DNA of 64,000 bases from Micromonospora luteifusca (GTDB taxonomy: Bacteria > Actinomycetota > Actinomycetes > Mycobacteriales > Micromonosporaceae). The notes beneath the pieces are model-generated. The model did not search any database and was not told where the DNA came from. It saw nothing but the letters and a program-made list of their open reading frames with translations. Numbering within the stretch: position 1 is the stretch's first letter; every line of letters begins with the position of its first letter. Location of the stretch: NCBI RefSeq assembly GCF_016907275.1, contig NZ_JAFBBP010000001.1, positions 6,872,001-6,936,000 of the forward strand. Direction: 5' to 3'. The translations under genes were made by a program, and so were the position numbers. Positions 33,444 to 44,215 of this stretch are shown piece by piece.

Positions 33444-33950
33444 TCAGCCGGCCGCCGAGGGATGCGAGTCGAGGCGGGCCGTCGAACCCGCCGCCAGAGC
33501 CTGGTCGACGTGCTCGACGCCCGCGCGGACAAGGTCGCCGTACTGGTCGGCCGGCAACTGCTCGACGAGGCTCCGAGCCGTCGCCAGATGTGCCCGGGCC
33601 ATGGCCGTGTTGCTGAGCCGGCGGTGCACGTCGGCCAGGTTCAGGTGCAGCGACGGCAGGAAGCCCTGCACCTGGAGGGCGTGATGGTATTGCCGGGCGC
33701 GGTCGTCGGTGAGGTCGGTGACGGCGGCCAGGGCGCGTTCGTCCCACCTCAGTTCGGCCTCGGCGGTGTCCTGCAGGTCGGCGAGGTAGTGGGCGAGGGT
33801 GCAGCGGTGCAGCGCGTCACCGGTGGGGCCGATCTCGTCCCACAGTGCGGTGAGCAGCTCGCGGGCCTGGCCCGGCGTACCGGAGTGGCCGAGCTGCACC
33901 GCTTCGATGATGCGCGTCATGGTCGGGTCGGGTGTCGGCTGGTCGTCCAT
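33444..33950 (-). CDS. Hypothetical helical (TPR-like) protein
   Basis: A 168-residue soluble protein rich in Ala, Leu, Arg and His; helices such as ALHRCTLAHYLADLQDTAEAELRWDERALAAVTDLT and LHLNLADVHRRLSNTAMARAHLATAR look like tetratricopeptide repeats. Related small TPR-like proteins are common in actinobacteria without assigned function. Same strand as the preceding DinB-like gene. Confidence 0.65.
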   Translation of the reverse strand: MDDQPTPDPTMTRIIEAVQLGHSGTPGQARELLTALWDEIGPTGDALHRCTLAHYLADLQDTAEAELRWDERALAAVTDLTDDRARQYHHALQVQGFLPSLHLNLADVHRRLSNTAMARAHLATARSLVEQLPADQYGDLVRAGVEHVDQALAAGSTARLDSHPSAAG

Positions 33951-34098
33951 GTCGCCGATGCTCGGGCCTCGACCGGGTCGAGGGTCAAATCACCGGCGGG
34001 GCCGACCTCACCGGGGACGAGGCAGAGCTGCGCCGACTCCTCGACGCCGTCAACCCCGATCCGCGGTGAGGTCGGGCCCTTACGCTGCCGCCCAGCCG

Positions 34099-34962
34099 TC
34101 AGGCCTGGGCGACGATGACCTCGAGCACCGAGCGGACGGACGTCGGACGGTGCCCGATGAGGGTCTCCAGCGTCGGGTCGGTGACGGCGAACTCTCCCCG
34201 GCGGGCCGCGCGGTACATGCCGAGGGTGAAGTCGGCTGCTGCCGCGGGCATGCCACCCGCGATGGCGGTTGCCCTCCACTGGTCGTCATCCGCGACGACG
34301 CGCCTGATGGTGCGGCCCGTGATGTCGGTGAGGACGCCGGCGACCGCTTCGAGGTCGAGCATCTCCGGCGCGGTCAGGGCAGGCGTGATCCCGTCGAGTG
34401 CGCCATCCTCGGCGAGGGCGATGGCCGCGGCCTCGGCAAGGTCGGCGTGCGCGGTCCAGGAGACCGGACCGTCCGCCGGCGCCACGAGCTGTCCGGTTTC
34501 GAGTGCCGCGCTGATGGCGAAGCTGAGCGTGCTCGCGTAGAAGCCGTTGCGCAGGGCGGTGAAGGGGACATCCAGCCTCGCCAGGTACTCCTCGGTCGCG
34601 GCGTGAGTGAGCTGAGGGCTGAACAGTGATTCCCTGGAGGCGGCTTGGTGGCTGGTGTACAGGATGCGTTTGGCTCCAGCGGCGTGAGCGGCGTCGATGG
34701 CGGCGCGGTTCGCCACGACCGCCTCCCCGCCGCGGATGGCGGCGGACACGATGAGGACCTGGTGGGCGCCCTCGAAGGCGTGTTCCAGGGTGGCCGGGTC
34801 GGTGAAGTCTCCGGCGCGGACCCGTACGCCGCGCTCGGCGAAGCTCGCGGCCTTGGCCACGTCGCGCACGCTGACGCCCACGGTGTCGGCGGGAACCCGT
34901 TCGAGCAGCCGATCGACGATCTGAGATCCGAGCTGACCGGTGGCACCGGTGATGACGAGCAT
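34099..34962 (-). CDS. NmrA-like NAD(P)H-binding oxidoreductase (QorB type)
   Basis: A 287-residue atypical SDR. MLVITGATGQLGSQIV gives the GxxGxxG cofactor loop, and the catalytic Tyr/Lys pair of classical SDRs is absent, as in NmrA and QorB-type NAD(P)H:quinone reductases. ATG 34962 has GGAG 8 nt upstream. It is divergent from a TetR regulator across 86 bp with repeated GTTAGCAyTGAT elements, implying TetR control and induction by an electrophile or quinone. Confidence 0.82.
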   Translation of the reverse strand: MLVITGATGQLGSQIVDRLLERVPADTVGVSVRDVAKAASFAERGVRVRAGDFTDPATLEHAFEGAHQVLIVSAAIRGGEAVVANRAAIDAAHAAGAKRILYTSHQAASRESLFSPQLTHAATEEYLARLDVPFTALRNGFYASTLSFAISAALETGQLVAPADGPVSWTAHADLAEAAAIALAEDGALDGITPALTAPEMLDLEAVAGVLTDITGRTIRRVVADDDQWRATAIAGGMPAAAADFTLGMYRAARRGEFAVTDPTLETLIGHRPTSVRSVLEVIVAQA

Positions 34963-35000
34963 GGTGAACACTCCTGTGCTATCGGCGTTATCGGCTCGAC

Positions 35001-35046
35001 GTTAGCACTGATAATCCGAAGGTAACAAGGTGCTGTTAGCATTGAT
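35001..35046. promoter_or_regulatory. Repeated GTTAGCAyTGAT elements, candidate TetR operators
   Basis: GTTAGCACTGAT (35001-35012) and GTTAGCATTGAT (35035-35046) are 12-bp direct repeats differing at one base, between the divergent NmrA and TetR genes. The second ends 2 bp before the tetR ATG. GATAAT (35010-35015) resembles a -10 element for tetR. Confidence 0.5.
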
Positions 35047-35048
35047 TC

Positions 35049-35765
35049 ATGGCTGCGGCGCAGGACACGACATCCCGAGACGACGTCCGATCCGGCATCG
35101 TCGCGGCAGCGAGCCAGCTGCTGCGGGACGAGGGCGCGACCGCGGTGACGACGCGAGCGGTCGCCCAGGCGGCAGGCGTGCAGGCGCCCACCATCTACCG
35201 CTTGTTCGGCGACAAGGACGGCCTGATCGACGCCGTCGCGGAACACGTCATGGCCACCTACGTCTCCGCCAAAGCGGCTGCGGTCGCCGAGGGTGATCCC
35301 GTAGCGGACCTGCGCTCCGGATGGCGCGTGCACGTCGAGTTCGGATTGGCCAACCCTGAGCTGTACGCACTCCTGGGCGCTCGGGGGCGCGGCGGGCCGT
35401 CGCCGGCGACGGCCGCGGGCATCGAGGTGCTGCGCACCCGCGTACGGCGACTGGCCGCCGCCGGCCTGCTCCGTGTCGATGAGCAGCGCGCACTCATGAT
35501 GATCCACGCCGCGGGCAACGGCACCATTCTTGCCCTGCTGGCGACGTCCGAGGAGAAGCGCGACGCTGGTCTGAGTGACGCCATGCTCGATGCCGTCCTC
35601 AGCAGCATCCTCGTGACCGCGCCGGCGACACCCGACACGACCATGAGCGCGGTCGCGGTCACCTTCGCCACGGTGGTGCCCGACCTTCCGGGGCTCAGCG
35701 ATGCCGAACGCGCGCTCATGACGGAGTGGCTCAACCGATCGCTGACCGCACCGCACACTCCCTGA
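35049..35765 (+). CDS. TetR family transcriptional regulator
   Basis: A 238-residue regulator with helix-turn-helix TRAVAQAAGVQAPTIYRLFGDKDGLIDAVAEHV near the N-terminus and a long C-terminal effector domain. It should control the divergent NmrA-like reductase and itself through the repeats in the short intergenic region. Confidence 0.86.
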   Translation: MAAAQDTTSRDDVRSGIVAAASQLLRDEGATAVTTRAVAQAAGVQAPTIYRLFGDKDGLIDAVAEHVMATYVSAKAAAVAEGDPVADLRSGWRVHVEFGLANPELYALLGARGRGGPSPATAAGIEVLRTRVRRLAAAGLLRVDEQRALMMIHAAGNGTILALLATSEEKRDAGLSDAMLDAVLSSILVTAPATPDTTMSAVAVTFATVVPDLPGLSDAERALMTEWLNRSLTAPHTP

Positions 35766-35801
35766 CCGCGACAGGGCACTTCGACCCTGCCGGTGGTGTG
35801 G

Positions 35802-36449
35802 TCAGGGGTTGTTCAGGTAGGCCAGGACGGCAAGCACGCGGCGATTGTTGTTGTCGTCGTCGGTGATGCCGAGTTTGCCGAACAGGGAGGTGGTGTACTT
35901 GCTGATGGCGCTGTCGCTGAGGAAGAGCCGTTGGCCGATGGCATGGTTGGACAGCCCTTCGGCCATGAGGCCGAGCACGGAGCGTTCGCGCTCGGTGAGC
36001 CGTTCGAGACGTCGGTTCGAGGACCCGCTGGACAGCAGTTTGGCGATGACGGCCGGGTCCATGGCGGTGCCGCCGGCCGCGACGCGTTCCAGGGCGTCGA
36101 TGAACTGGTCGGCGTCGAACACGCTGTCTTTCAGGAAATAGCCGATGCCGCCGGAGCCGTCGGCCAGAAGTTCACGGGCGTACAGCTGCTCGACGTACTG
36201 GGACAGGATCAGGACGGGCAGTCCGGGCAGTTCGCGGCGGGCCGCGAGAGCCGCCCGCAGGCCCTCGTCCGACTGGGTCGGTGGCATGCGGACGTCGACG
36301 ACCGCGACATCCGGCCGATGCCTCAGCAGCGCCTGGAGTGTCTCGGCTCCGGTGGTTGCCGTCGCCACCACCTCGTGCCCGTACGCCTCGAGGAGGCGGA
36401 CCATGCCGTCGCGCAGGAGGTAGAGGTCCTCGGCTACAACGATTCGCAT
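35802..36449 (-). CDS. NarL/LuxR-family response regulator
   Basis: A 215-residue two-domain regulator. The receiver carries the phospho-acceptor D52 (VAVVDVRMPPTQ) and the GGIGYFLKDSV segment with the conserved Lys; the C-terminal LuxR helix-turn-helix is LTERERSVLGLMAEGLSNHAIGQRLFLSDSAISKYTTSLFGKLG. It overlaps the upstream histidine kinase by 16 nt, forming a two-component pair. Confidence 0.92.
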   Translation of the reverse strand: MRIVVAEDLYLLRDGMVRLLEAYGHEVVATATTGAETLQALLRHRPDVAVVDVRMPPTQSDEGLRAALAARRELPGLPVLILSQYVEQLYARELLADGSGGIGYFLKDSVFDADQFIDALERVAAGGTAMDPAVIAKLLSSGSSNRRLERLTERERSVLGLMAEGLSNHAIGQRLFLSDSAISKYTTSLFGKLGITDDDNNNRRVLAVLAYLNNP

Positions 36450-37702
36450 GGCACCATCATCCTCACGCGGGTCGGGCCACCTGCCGGGCTGGTGATCTCC
36501 ACGGTGCCGTCGAAGGCCGTGAGGCGACGGCGTAGCCCCGCAAGACCACCGTCGGCACGCTCACCGGCGCCGCCGCGACCGTCGTCTTCGACGTCGACGA
36601 CGATGGTGGTGGTGGTGGTGGTGTCCCGGGCGATGGAGATCCGTGCCCGGGTCGCCTGGGCGTGCTTGACCGCGTTGGTCAGCAGTTCGGCGACTCCGAA
36701 GTAGAGTGCGGACTCGATCGGCGGGTCCAGGCGCAGCCGAAGGTCGGCGCTGACATCCGTTTCGAGCGGGCTGTCCAGGGCGAGAGCGCGAACCGCGTCA
36801 ACGAGCCCCCGGTCGTTCAGCACCGGCGGGTTGATGCCCCGGACCAGGTCGCGGAGCTCGGTCAGCGACGCGGTGGCACCGGCCCGCGCCTCCCTCATCA
36901 GTGCCTTGGCCTGGGCAGGGTTGGTTTCCATCAGCTTCTCGGCGGTCGCCAGGGAGAGCCCGAGGGAGACCAGACGGGCCTGCGCCCCGTCGTGCAGGTC
37001 CCGCTCGATCCGGCGGATCTCGGCGGCCTGGGCGACCGTGGCGTCGGCACGCTGGGCGGTCAGCTCGTCCACCCGATCCGCCAGCGCCATCGCGGGCGTC
37101 GGGCGCAGGAAGCGGACGGCCACCGGTTCGACGAACCGCCAGGCGTACGGGGCGGTGGTGAAGGCCACGACCAGGCCGACCGCCCCGACCAGGCGCGCGA
37201 AGGGCGCCGGTTGGCTGAGCCCGAGCACCGCCGCTGCTGCCCCCACCGGTGGCAGGGACGCGACCACGCCCGCGGTGAGTGGCGCGACCGCCGTGAACCG
37301 CAGGTCACGCCAGTTGGCGGGGTCTATCCACCGAACCCGCCACCTCTGATCCAGGAGGGCGTCGCGGCTGGTGCGCTCGTAGCTGAAGCCGTTCCACCAG
37401 TAACCGGTGGACAATTGCGTCACCGGCGGTGCCTGCCGGTATCCGGCGGGGATGACGCTGGTCGTCCACCTGGCGACGAGGAAGCGGACCATCCGGCAGA
37501 CCGGGCGGGACAGGGCGAGCGTGCCCACGCACACCAGCACGAACGGCGCGACCCACGACCACGGGTTGCCCGCCCCCCACCAGATCCCCAGCGCCACGGC
37601 GGCGGCCCATACGGCCGGCACCAGAAGACTGACGACCGTCACGACGCACGCCCGTACGAACCCCACGCCGACGCGCGCCAGCCACGAACCCAGCTGCCTC
37701 AT
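36434..37702 (-). CDS. Membrane sensor histidine kinase (HisKA_3 type)
   Basis: A 422-residue kinase. Hydrophobic segments lie around residues 15-65 and 140-195, followed by the dimerisation helix with phospho-accepting H237 (IRRIERDLHDGAQARLVSLG) and the ATPase domain (N-box LLTNAVKHA, G1 VEDDGRGG). The D box shows a run of five Thr codons. The membrane part is a DUF1707/sensor-like domain without a large extracellular loop, typical of envelope or antibiotic stress sensors. Co-transcribed with the response regulator. Confidence 0.9.
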   Translation of the reverse strand: MRQLGSWLARVGVGFVRACVVTVVSLLVPAVWAAAVALGIWWGAGNPWSWVAPFVLVCVGTLALSRPVCRMVRFLVARWTTSVIPAGYRQAPPVTQLSTGYWWNGFSYERTSRDALLDQRWRVRWIDPANWRDLRFTAVAPLTAGVVASLPPVGAAAAVLGLSQPAPFARLVGAVGLVVAFTTAPYAWRFVEPVAVRFLRPTPAMALADRVDELTAQRADATVAQAAEIRRIERDLHDGAQARLVSLGLSLATAEKLMETNPAQAKALMREARAGATASLTELRDLVRGINPPVLNDRGLVDAVRALALDSPLETDVSADLRLRLDPPIESALYFGVAELLTNAVKHAQATRARISIARDTTTTTTIVVDVEDDGRGGAGERADGGLAGLRRRLTAFDGTVEITSPAGGPTRVRMMVPCESL

Positions 37703-37783
37703 GTTTCTACCTTCGCTCTCCGTTCGGTGCTCTCACTGTGCACCGCGCGGAGCCCGTTTCCGCCCTGGCCGGCCGGGGAGTGG

Positions 37784-37813
37784 GTCTGTCCCCACCCAGC
37801 TGTGGGTCCAGAC
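37784..37813. promoter_or_regulatory. Inverted repeat before the two-component operon
   Basis: ACCCA-GCTG-TGGGT (37794-37807), flanked by GTCTG and CAGAC, in the gap between the kinase gene and a divergent membrane-protein gene. It could be a binding site for the LuxR-type regulator at both promoters; symmetry of the outer arms is imperfect. Confidence 0.3.
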
Positions 37814-37853
37814 GGATACCGGGTCGGCCGAGCGCTTCGTAGCGTCGGTGACC

Positions 37854-38309
37854 ATGCAGACCAACACGAATACCGTGCCCGCAGTCGCCTACCTCGACCG
37901 GCCCGAAACCCGAAGAGCAATTCGCACGGTGACGAGCAGCATCACGGTCTACGCCACGCTGAGCACCGCCGCCCTTCTGGCCGTCATCGCGGTGTCGAGC
38001 AGCGGTCATCTGGTGAACACCTTCATGTGGGTCCGAGCGGTTCTCCTGCCGGTAGCCGCTCCGCTGATCTACCAGATTGCCGTCTCCGCTTCCCGCGGGT
38101 CCCGGCGGGCCTTCGAGCGAGTGGCCGCCCTCACCGTCATCATGCCGATCGCGATCATCGGCGTCGACGGGATCCCGGGCATCTGCCCGCCGTGGTACGC
38201 CGTTCTGCAGGTTGTCTGCATGCTGCCCATCATCCGAATCGCGTTCATCACCCGCGGCCCCGCACTGCGCGCCGCGTTCCCCAAGCAGGGCCGGGCAGAG
38301 CTGCGCTGA
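37854..38309 (+). CDS. Small hypothetical membrane protein
   Basis: A 151-residue protein with four predicted hydrophobic helices (about residues 27-47, 55-78, 88-107, 115-130). The N-terminus is Thr/Asn-rich. It is divergent from the two-component genes and is a likely target of that system. No family recognised. Confidence 0.65.
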   Translation: MQTNTNTVPAVAYLDRPETRRAIRTVTSSITVYATLSTAALLAVIAVSSSGHLVNTFMWVRAVLLPVAAPLIYQIAVSASRGSRRAFERVAALTVIMPIAIIGVDGIPGICPPWYAVLQVVCMLPIIRIAFITRGPALRAAFPKQGRAELR

Positions 38310-38439
38310 CACGAGATCCGGCCCCCAGGGTGCGGTCGAGTTCCGCCCGCTGGCATGGCCGTGTTCGCCATACCAGCGGGCGGTGGATGTCCGACGAGAA
38401 TGCCGGTCACGCTCAAATCCTGGCCGACAGCGCCGCAGA

Positions 38440-40074
<1,635 letters not shown>

Positions 40075-40182
40075 CTACAAGCCCGCGCATCATCTCGTCC
40101 AACCCTTTTCTGTACGTCGGCGAGCCGCCCCCGCCCGGCCAACCGCAGAGCTCGCTCGTCGCCTCCCGAGCCTGAGTGCGGT

Positions 40183-40211
40183 TTGCTTTCAAGCGCACTC
40201 GAAGCTTTAGC
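40183..40211 (+). promoter_or_regulatory. MerR-type promoter of the SDR gene
   Basis: TTGCTT (40183-40188) and TTTAGC (40206-40211), 17 bp apart, enclose an imperfect palindrome TCAAGCGCACTCGA (40189-40202). An operator inside the spacer is typical of MerR-controlled promoters, and a MerR gene follows the SDR. TSS would be only a few bases before the SDR ATG. Confidence 0.5.
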
Positions 40212-40220
40212 GTCGGGGCC

Positions 40221-41093
40221 ATGACCACGACGAACGGGACGAAGACATGGATCGTCACGGGCGCGAGTTCGGGCCTCGGCCTGGCGCTCGCCGAGGCGGC
40301 ACTCGCGGCCGGCGAGCATGTGATCGGGACGGCGCGACGGGCCGACCGGTTCAACGGGCTCAAGGCACGGTACGGGGATCAGCTCCTCGCCATCGAGCAC
40401 GATGTGCGCGACACGGCGGGAGCGGCCGTGGTCGTGCAGCGGGCGCTGGAGGTCTTCGGGCGCGTCGACGTGCTCGTCAACAATGCCGGCGCCGGACAGG
40501 TCGGCGCCGCCGAAGAGATCACCGATGCCGCGCTACGGGCCATGCTCGAGCAGCACCTGTTCGGCCCGGCCGCCTATGTGCGTGCCGTGCTGCCCCACCT
40601 GCGGGGGCGTCGCTCGGGTGCGATCGTGCAGATGAGCAGTCAGGGCGGGCGGATGTCGTTTCCCGCCGTCGGCAGCTACTCAGCCGGCAAGTTCGCGCTT
40701 GAGGGCTGGTCGGAGGCACTCGCGGGCGAGGTCGCACCGTTCGGCATCTGCGTCCTCATCGTCGAGCCCAGTCGCTTCCGCACCGCGTTCAACGCCGCCG
40801 ACGTGCTCAACACAGCGCAGCAGAGTTCGATCTACGACGAGGCCACCAGTGCCGTGCGCGCGAACATGGCCGAGGCCGACGGCATCCAGGAGGGCGACCC
40901 GGCACGCGCCGCCCGGGTGATCCGCGACATGCTCGACACCCCCGACGCGCCGCTGCGGCTCCCGCTCGGTGCCGAGGCCGTTCGCAATCTCACCCGCGTC
41001 TACCGTGGTGCGCTCGACGACGTCGAGAAATGGGCGTCTGTGAGCGAGTCGGCAGACTTCCCAGGCATGCCGCCCGCCGTGCGCGCGTTCTGA
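40221..41093 (+). CDS. Short-chain dehydrogenase/reductase
   Basis: A 290-residue SDR: TGASSGLG cofactor loop, NNAG, QMSSQGG with catalytic Ser, and YSAGK as the Tyr/Lys pair. The long C-terminal part with PSRFRTAF and DMLDTPDAPLRLPLGAEAV is usual for the oxidoreductases paired with MerR regulators. Divergent from rox and followed 19 nt later by a MerR gene. Confidence 0.86.
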   Translation: MTTTNGTKTWIVTGASSGLGLALAEAALAAGEHVIGTARRADRFNGLKARYGDQLLAIEHDVRDTAGAAVVVQRALEVFGRVDVLVNNAGAGQVGAAEEITDAALRAMLEQHLFGPAAYVRAVLPHLRGRRSGAIVQMSSQGGRMSFPAVGSYSAGKFALEGWSEALAGEVAPFGICVLIVEPSRFRTAFNAADVLNTAQQSSIYDEATSAVRANMAEADGIQEGDPARAARVIRDMLDTPDAPLRLPLGAEAVRNLTRVYRGALDDVEKWASVSESADFPGMPPAVRAF

Positions 41094-41112
41094 CCGCCGT
41101 ACGCTGTGGGCC

Positions 41113-41586
41113 ATGGCCACTGAAGCGCTGATCGAACGCATCCTCGCGGCCAGCGACGGGCCATCCTCGTCGGCGATCGATGCGCTGCACGAGCTGCTCG
41201 ACGACGCCACGATCGACGCCTCGGCAACGCCCAAGAGTGTTGCCGAGGCAGCCCGGCTTGTCGGCCTGTCGACGCACACCCTCCGGTACTACGAGCAGGA
41301 GGGACTCGTTCGGCCCGCTCGCAACGCCTCCGGGTACCGCGAGTACTCCGCGTTCGACCTGCGCCGCCTCGTCTTCCTCACCCGGATGCGCCTGTCCGGC
41401 ATGACCATGACCGACCTCAAGCGCTACATCCTGCTCGTCGAGCAGGGCCCGAACACCATCCCGGAACGCCGCCGCATCATGCTCGACCAGCAAGACCGAA
41501 TCACGCGGCAGATACGTGAGCTCGGCCTGGCGTTGGAGACCACCGAGTACAAAATCCGCGTCTACGACGGACACCCGGAAGGCTGA
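41113..41586 (+). CDS. MerR family transcriptional regulator
   Basis: A 157-residue regulator. A 40-residue N-terminal extension precedes the winged helix SVAEAARLVGLSTHTLRYYEQEGLVRPARNASGYREYSAFD and the dimerisation helix with LVEQGPNTIPERRRIMLDQQDRITRQIRELGLALE. The extension is unusual for MerR. No metal-binding cysteines are present, so it senses an organic ligand or stress. Probably activates the upstream SDR gene. Confidence 0.86.
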   Translation: MATEALIERILAASDGPSSSAIDALHELLDDATIDASATPKSVAEAARLVGLSTHTLRYYEQEGLVRPARNASGYREYSAFDLRRLVFLTRMRLSGMTMTDLKRYILLVEQGPNTIPERRRIMLDQQDRITRQIRELGLALETTEYKIRVYDGHPEG

Positions 41587-41717
41587 CGCCCGCCCGCCGT
41601 CCAAGAGGTTGATGTGCGCGTTTGTTCAGCAGCTCGATCTCGGGCCGTTCCGCGTCCCCGCCCCTGACCTCAAGATCAAAGATTTGGCGGGCTGGGACAG
41701 CTATCCAAGCGTCGGGC

Positions 41718-42506
41718 CTAGCCCTGGACATCCCGGCTCAGGTGCTCGGCGTGCGCGGTGATCCACGCCGCGTCGCGTTGGTAAAGCCCGACGTGACTGC
41801 GAATGTTCTCTTGTCCTTGATCAGCCCGGGCTTTGGTGAAGGCGGCGAGGTCGTGTAGTCGATGGATTGCGACCTGGAGGATGTGAGCCGGTTCCAGCCC
41901 CGAGCCATAGGCATCGCAGAGCATGCGCAGGCGACGTGCCCGCTCGTCCAGGTCACCGTTGACAGCGTCACGGTTGTCTGGATCCGCCAGCGGCACCAGC
42001 CGATAGGCAAGATAGGCCAGGTCCCATGACCGGGGACCGGGCGACGCGGTGTCCCAGTCGATGACCCCCGTGAGCCGTCGGTCGGTGAACACCATGTTGT
42101 ACGGCGCGAAGTCGTTGTGGCAGATGACCTCAGCCGGCTGCCGCGCCGGAAACTGCCAAACAGCGTCGGTGGTGTCGAAGCTCGCGCTGGCCTCGTGAAG
42201 TTGCGCGAGGTGGACACCGGCATCGGTGAGAACGCTCTGGCTCCAGATCCAGTCTGGTAGCGGGTACTGAGGCACGACACCCGGCAGGTAGGAGACGGTG
42301 TCGCGTCCGTGTTCATCGGTTCCCAACGGCTGCGGCGACCAGGTGAGGCCACGCTCGCGAAGGTGTCCCAGCAGGCGCTGAACCGTCGGGCTCCAGGCAC
42401 CGCCACCTCGCCGGACAGTGGCGCCGACGCGCGTCGCACCCCCCATGTTGCCCCCGTCCAGCACTTCCTCCTGCTCGCTAACCGCGTCCGCGCTGTGGTC
42501 GCTCAT
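41718..42506 (-). CDS. APH-family phosphotransferase
   Basis: A 262-residue aminoglycoside-phosphotransferase-fold kinase. The Brenner motif is VICHNDFAPYNMVF (HxDxxxxN) and the metal-binding Asp is in LTGVIDWDTASPGPRSWDLAYLAYRL. The N-terminal lobe is short. Substrate is not clear: the fold covers aminoglycosides, choline, homoserine and other hydroxyls, and antibiotic resistance cannot be claimed from sequence alone. Confidence 0.82.
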   Translation of the reverse strand: MSDHSADAVSEQEEVLDGGNMGGATRVGATVRRGGGAWSPTVQRLLGHLRERGLTWSPQPLGTDEHGRDTVSYLPGVVPQYPLPDWIWSQSVLTDAGVHLAQLHEASASFDTTDAVWQFPARQPAEVICHNDFAPYNMVFTDRRLTGVIDWDTASPGPRSWDLAYLAYRLVPLADPDNRDAVNGDLDERARRLRMLCDAYGSGLEPAHILQVAIHRLHDLAAFTKARADQGQENIRSHVGLYQRDAAWITAHAEHLSRDVQG

Positions 42507-42823
42507 GCCCTAGATCCTGGGGGAGTGGGGACGGCAAAGCCACGTGCTCGGGGGTTGGTAAGACGGGGCTGAGGAACATCGGTGCAGCCGTTGACGCTGA
42601 GATTGATCATGGAGCGCGGGGTCCGTCTGCTCGTTGCGGTGGTACGTGGATGCGCCATCGCGGCGTACCCGGGACAGCCGTCTCCAGCCGCCGCTCCCAC
42701 CCGGTCCCGTTGACGAGATCGGGCTCCCTCCGGGCGTCGATGTGAGCGAAGCGACCCCGGGGTTGCGTACGCACGTGGTCTAAAATTTGAATCTTGCCGG
42801 TCGGCCAGCTTGTGGAGGAAGCC
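42507..42823. other. Gene-free stretch between divergent phosphotransferase and nitrilase genes
   Basis: No convincing gene in 317 bp. TAAAAT at 42781-42786 is a likely -10 element for the nitrilase gene, with no good -35. A run of short frames on the minus strand has no family resemblance I can defend. Confidence 0.4.
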
Positions 42824-43504
42824 TTGCGCATCGCCGTCGCTCAGCCTGCGGTCGTGGCGTACGACGTCGCCGCGAACGTGGCCACTCATGCGAAGATCGT
42901 GCGTACGGCAGGGGCGAGGCTGGTGGTGTTCCCGGAGTTGTCGCTGACGGGGTACAACCTCGACGCGCCAGCGTTGACTTGCGACGATCCGCGGCTGGTA
43001 CAGATCGTGGCGGCGTGCGCTGATGCCGACGCGGTCGCGTTGGTCGGCGCGCCGCTCGCTGATGCTGATGGCCACGCCTACATCGCGACGTTGCTGGTCG
43101 ACGGCGAGAGCGTGACGGTTGCCTATCGGAAGATCCATCTGCACCCCCCGGAGGACGAGCGGTTTACTCCGGGCGACAAGCACGTCGTGCTCGACCTCGA
43201 CGGGCGACGGCTCGGGCTGGCGATCTGCCGGGACGCCTCGCTTGCCGAGCATGCGGCCGCGACGGTCACGGCAGGCGCCGATGTATACGTTGCGAGCACC
43301 CTCAACTCGCCTACGGACCCGCGCGATGCGCGGATGCACGCGCGTGCGACTACGCACCGGATGCATGTGGTGCTGTCCTGCGGCGCGGGGCCGGACGGGC
43401 CGCTGTTGACTGCGGGTGGCTCCGGGTTTTGGGCGCCGGACGGTACAGTCATCGCACAGGCCGGCGCCACGCCGGGTGAGGTGGTCGTGACCGACTTGCC
43501 CTGA
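42824..43504 (+). CDS. Carbon-nitrogen hydrolase (nitrilase superfamily)
   Basis: About 226 residues with the Glu-Lys-Cys triad: VVFPELSLTGY, VAYRKIHLHPPEDERFTPG and LAICRDASL. Typical omega-amidase or N-carbamoyl-amidase-like size is about 260-280, so it is short. TTG 42824 is chosen because GGAGGA (42813-42818) is 5 nt upstream; an in-frame TTG at 42794 adds ten residues. Hydrolyses a small amide or nitrile; substrate unknown. Confidence 0.82.
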   Translation: MRIAVAQPAVVAYDVAANVATHAKIVRTAGARLVVFPELSLTGYNLDAPALTCDDPRLVQIVAACADADAVALVGAPLADADGHAYIATLLVDGESVTVAYRKIHLHPPEDERFTPGDKHVVLDLDGRRLGLAICRDASLAEHAAATVTAGADVYVASTLNSPTDPRDARMHARATTHRMHVVLSCGAGPDGPLLTAGGSGFWAPDGTVIAQAGATPGEVVVTDLP

Positions 43505-43723
43505 CATGCCACTTGGCTTACAGGCCTGGTGACCAACGATCTTGCCGAAACTAGTGCTGAAGGACTCTGCTGGCAGGCTGACGGCCACCGTCGAGGATGC
43601 CGCACGTCAGCTCGGACGACGCATGCTCATGTAGCTGGCAGCGACGCGTGGGCGCGGTCCCCTGTGCGACGGTGCGACGAGAGGCTCGTGTTCTCGGAGT
43701 CTGATGCCGGCGACGCGTCGGCG

Positions 43724-44215
43724 TCAGGCAAGCTTTGCGCTATACGGGTGGTTTTCGATGGGCATCACTCGTGGACTGGGCCCGTGCCACCCGTTGGAAA
43801 GCAAGGCCAGCGTGGGCAGTAACTGGGAGTGCGCCGGTTCGGGTAGGGCGTCGGCGGTGAACCAGCCGAGTTCGTCGAACTTGTGCGGTTCGCCGATAGT
43901 GACCGTGGTCGGGTCGACTCGTACGGCGAAGGTCACGGCGACCCAGTGCGAGGGTGGGTCGTCGCGCAGCACATTGCGTACACCGAGGATGGTGATGTCG
44001 AGCGGCTGTGTGGAGTACTCCTCCCGGACCTCCCGGCTGACGGCGGCTTCAAAGGTCTCACCGAACTCCAGTGCTCCCGCGCCGGTGTCCCAGGTCCCTG
44101 GCTCGTCGCGGGCGCCGGAGCTGCGCCGGGCGAGCAGCACTCGTCCTGCGCCGTCGTGGCAGACAAATACGCAGGAGACCGCCGGGGCGCGATCCTTCGC
44201 GTTCTGTTCGGTCAT
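43724..44215 (-). CDS. Nudix hydrolase
   Basis: A 163-residue Nudix protein. The Nudix box GALEFGETFEAAVSREVREEY matches GX5EX7REUXEEX and coordinates the metal. It follows a HAD phosphatase gene whose stop overlaps its ATG by one base, so the two are translated together. Likely hydrolyses a nucleoside diphosphate derivative; the HAD partner could act on the monophosphate product. Confidence 0.85.
   Translation of the reverse strand: MTEQNAKDRAPAVSCVFVCHDGAGRVLLARRSSGARDEPGTWDTGAGALEFGETFEAAVSREVREEYSTQPLDITILGVRNVLRDDPPSHWVAVTFAVRVDPTTVTIGEPHKFDELGWFTADALPEPAHSQLLPTLALLSNGWHGPSPRVMPIENHPYSAKLA

Noticed and set aside
41718..42506. Aminoglycoside resistance call for the APH-like gene
   Set aside because: The fold is shared with choline and other small-molecule kinases; nothing in the sequence or context fixes an antibiotic substrate.
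42507..42823. Insertion-sequence remnant
   Set aside because: Short minus-strand frames looked vaguely transposase-like but no DDE motif or terminal inverted repeat could be identified.
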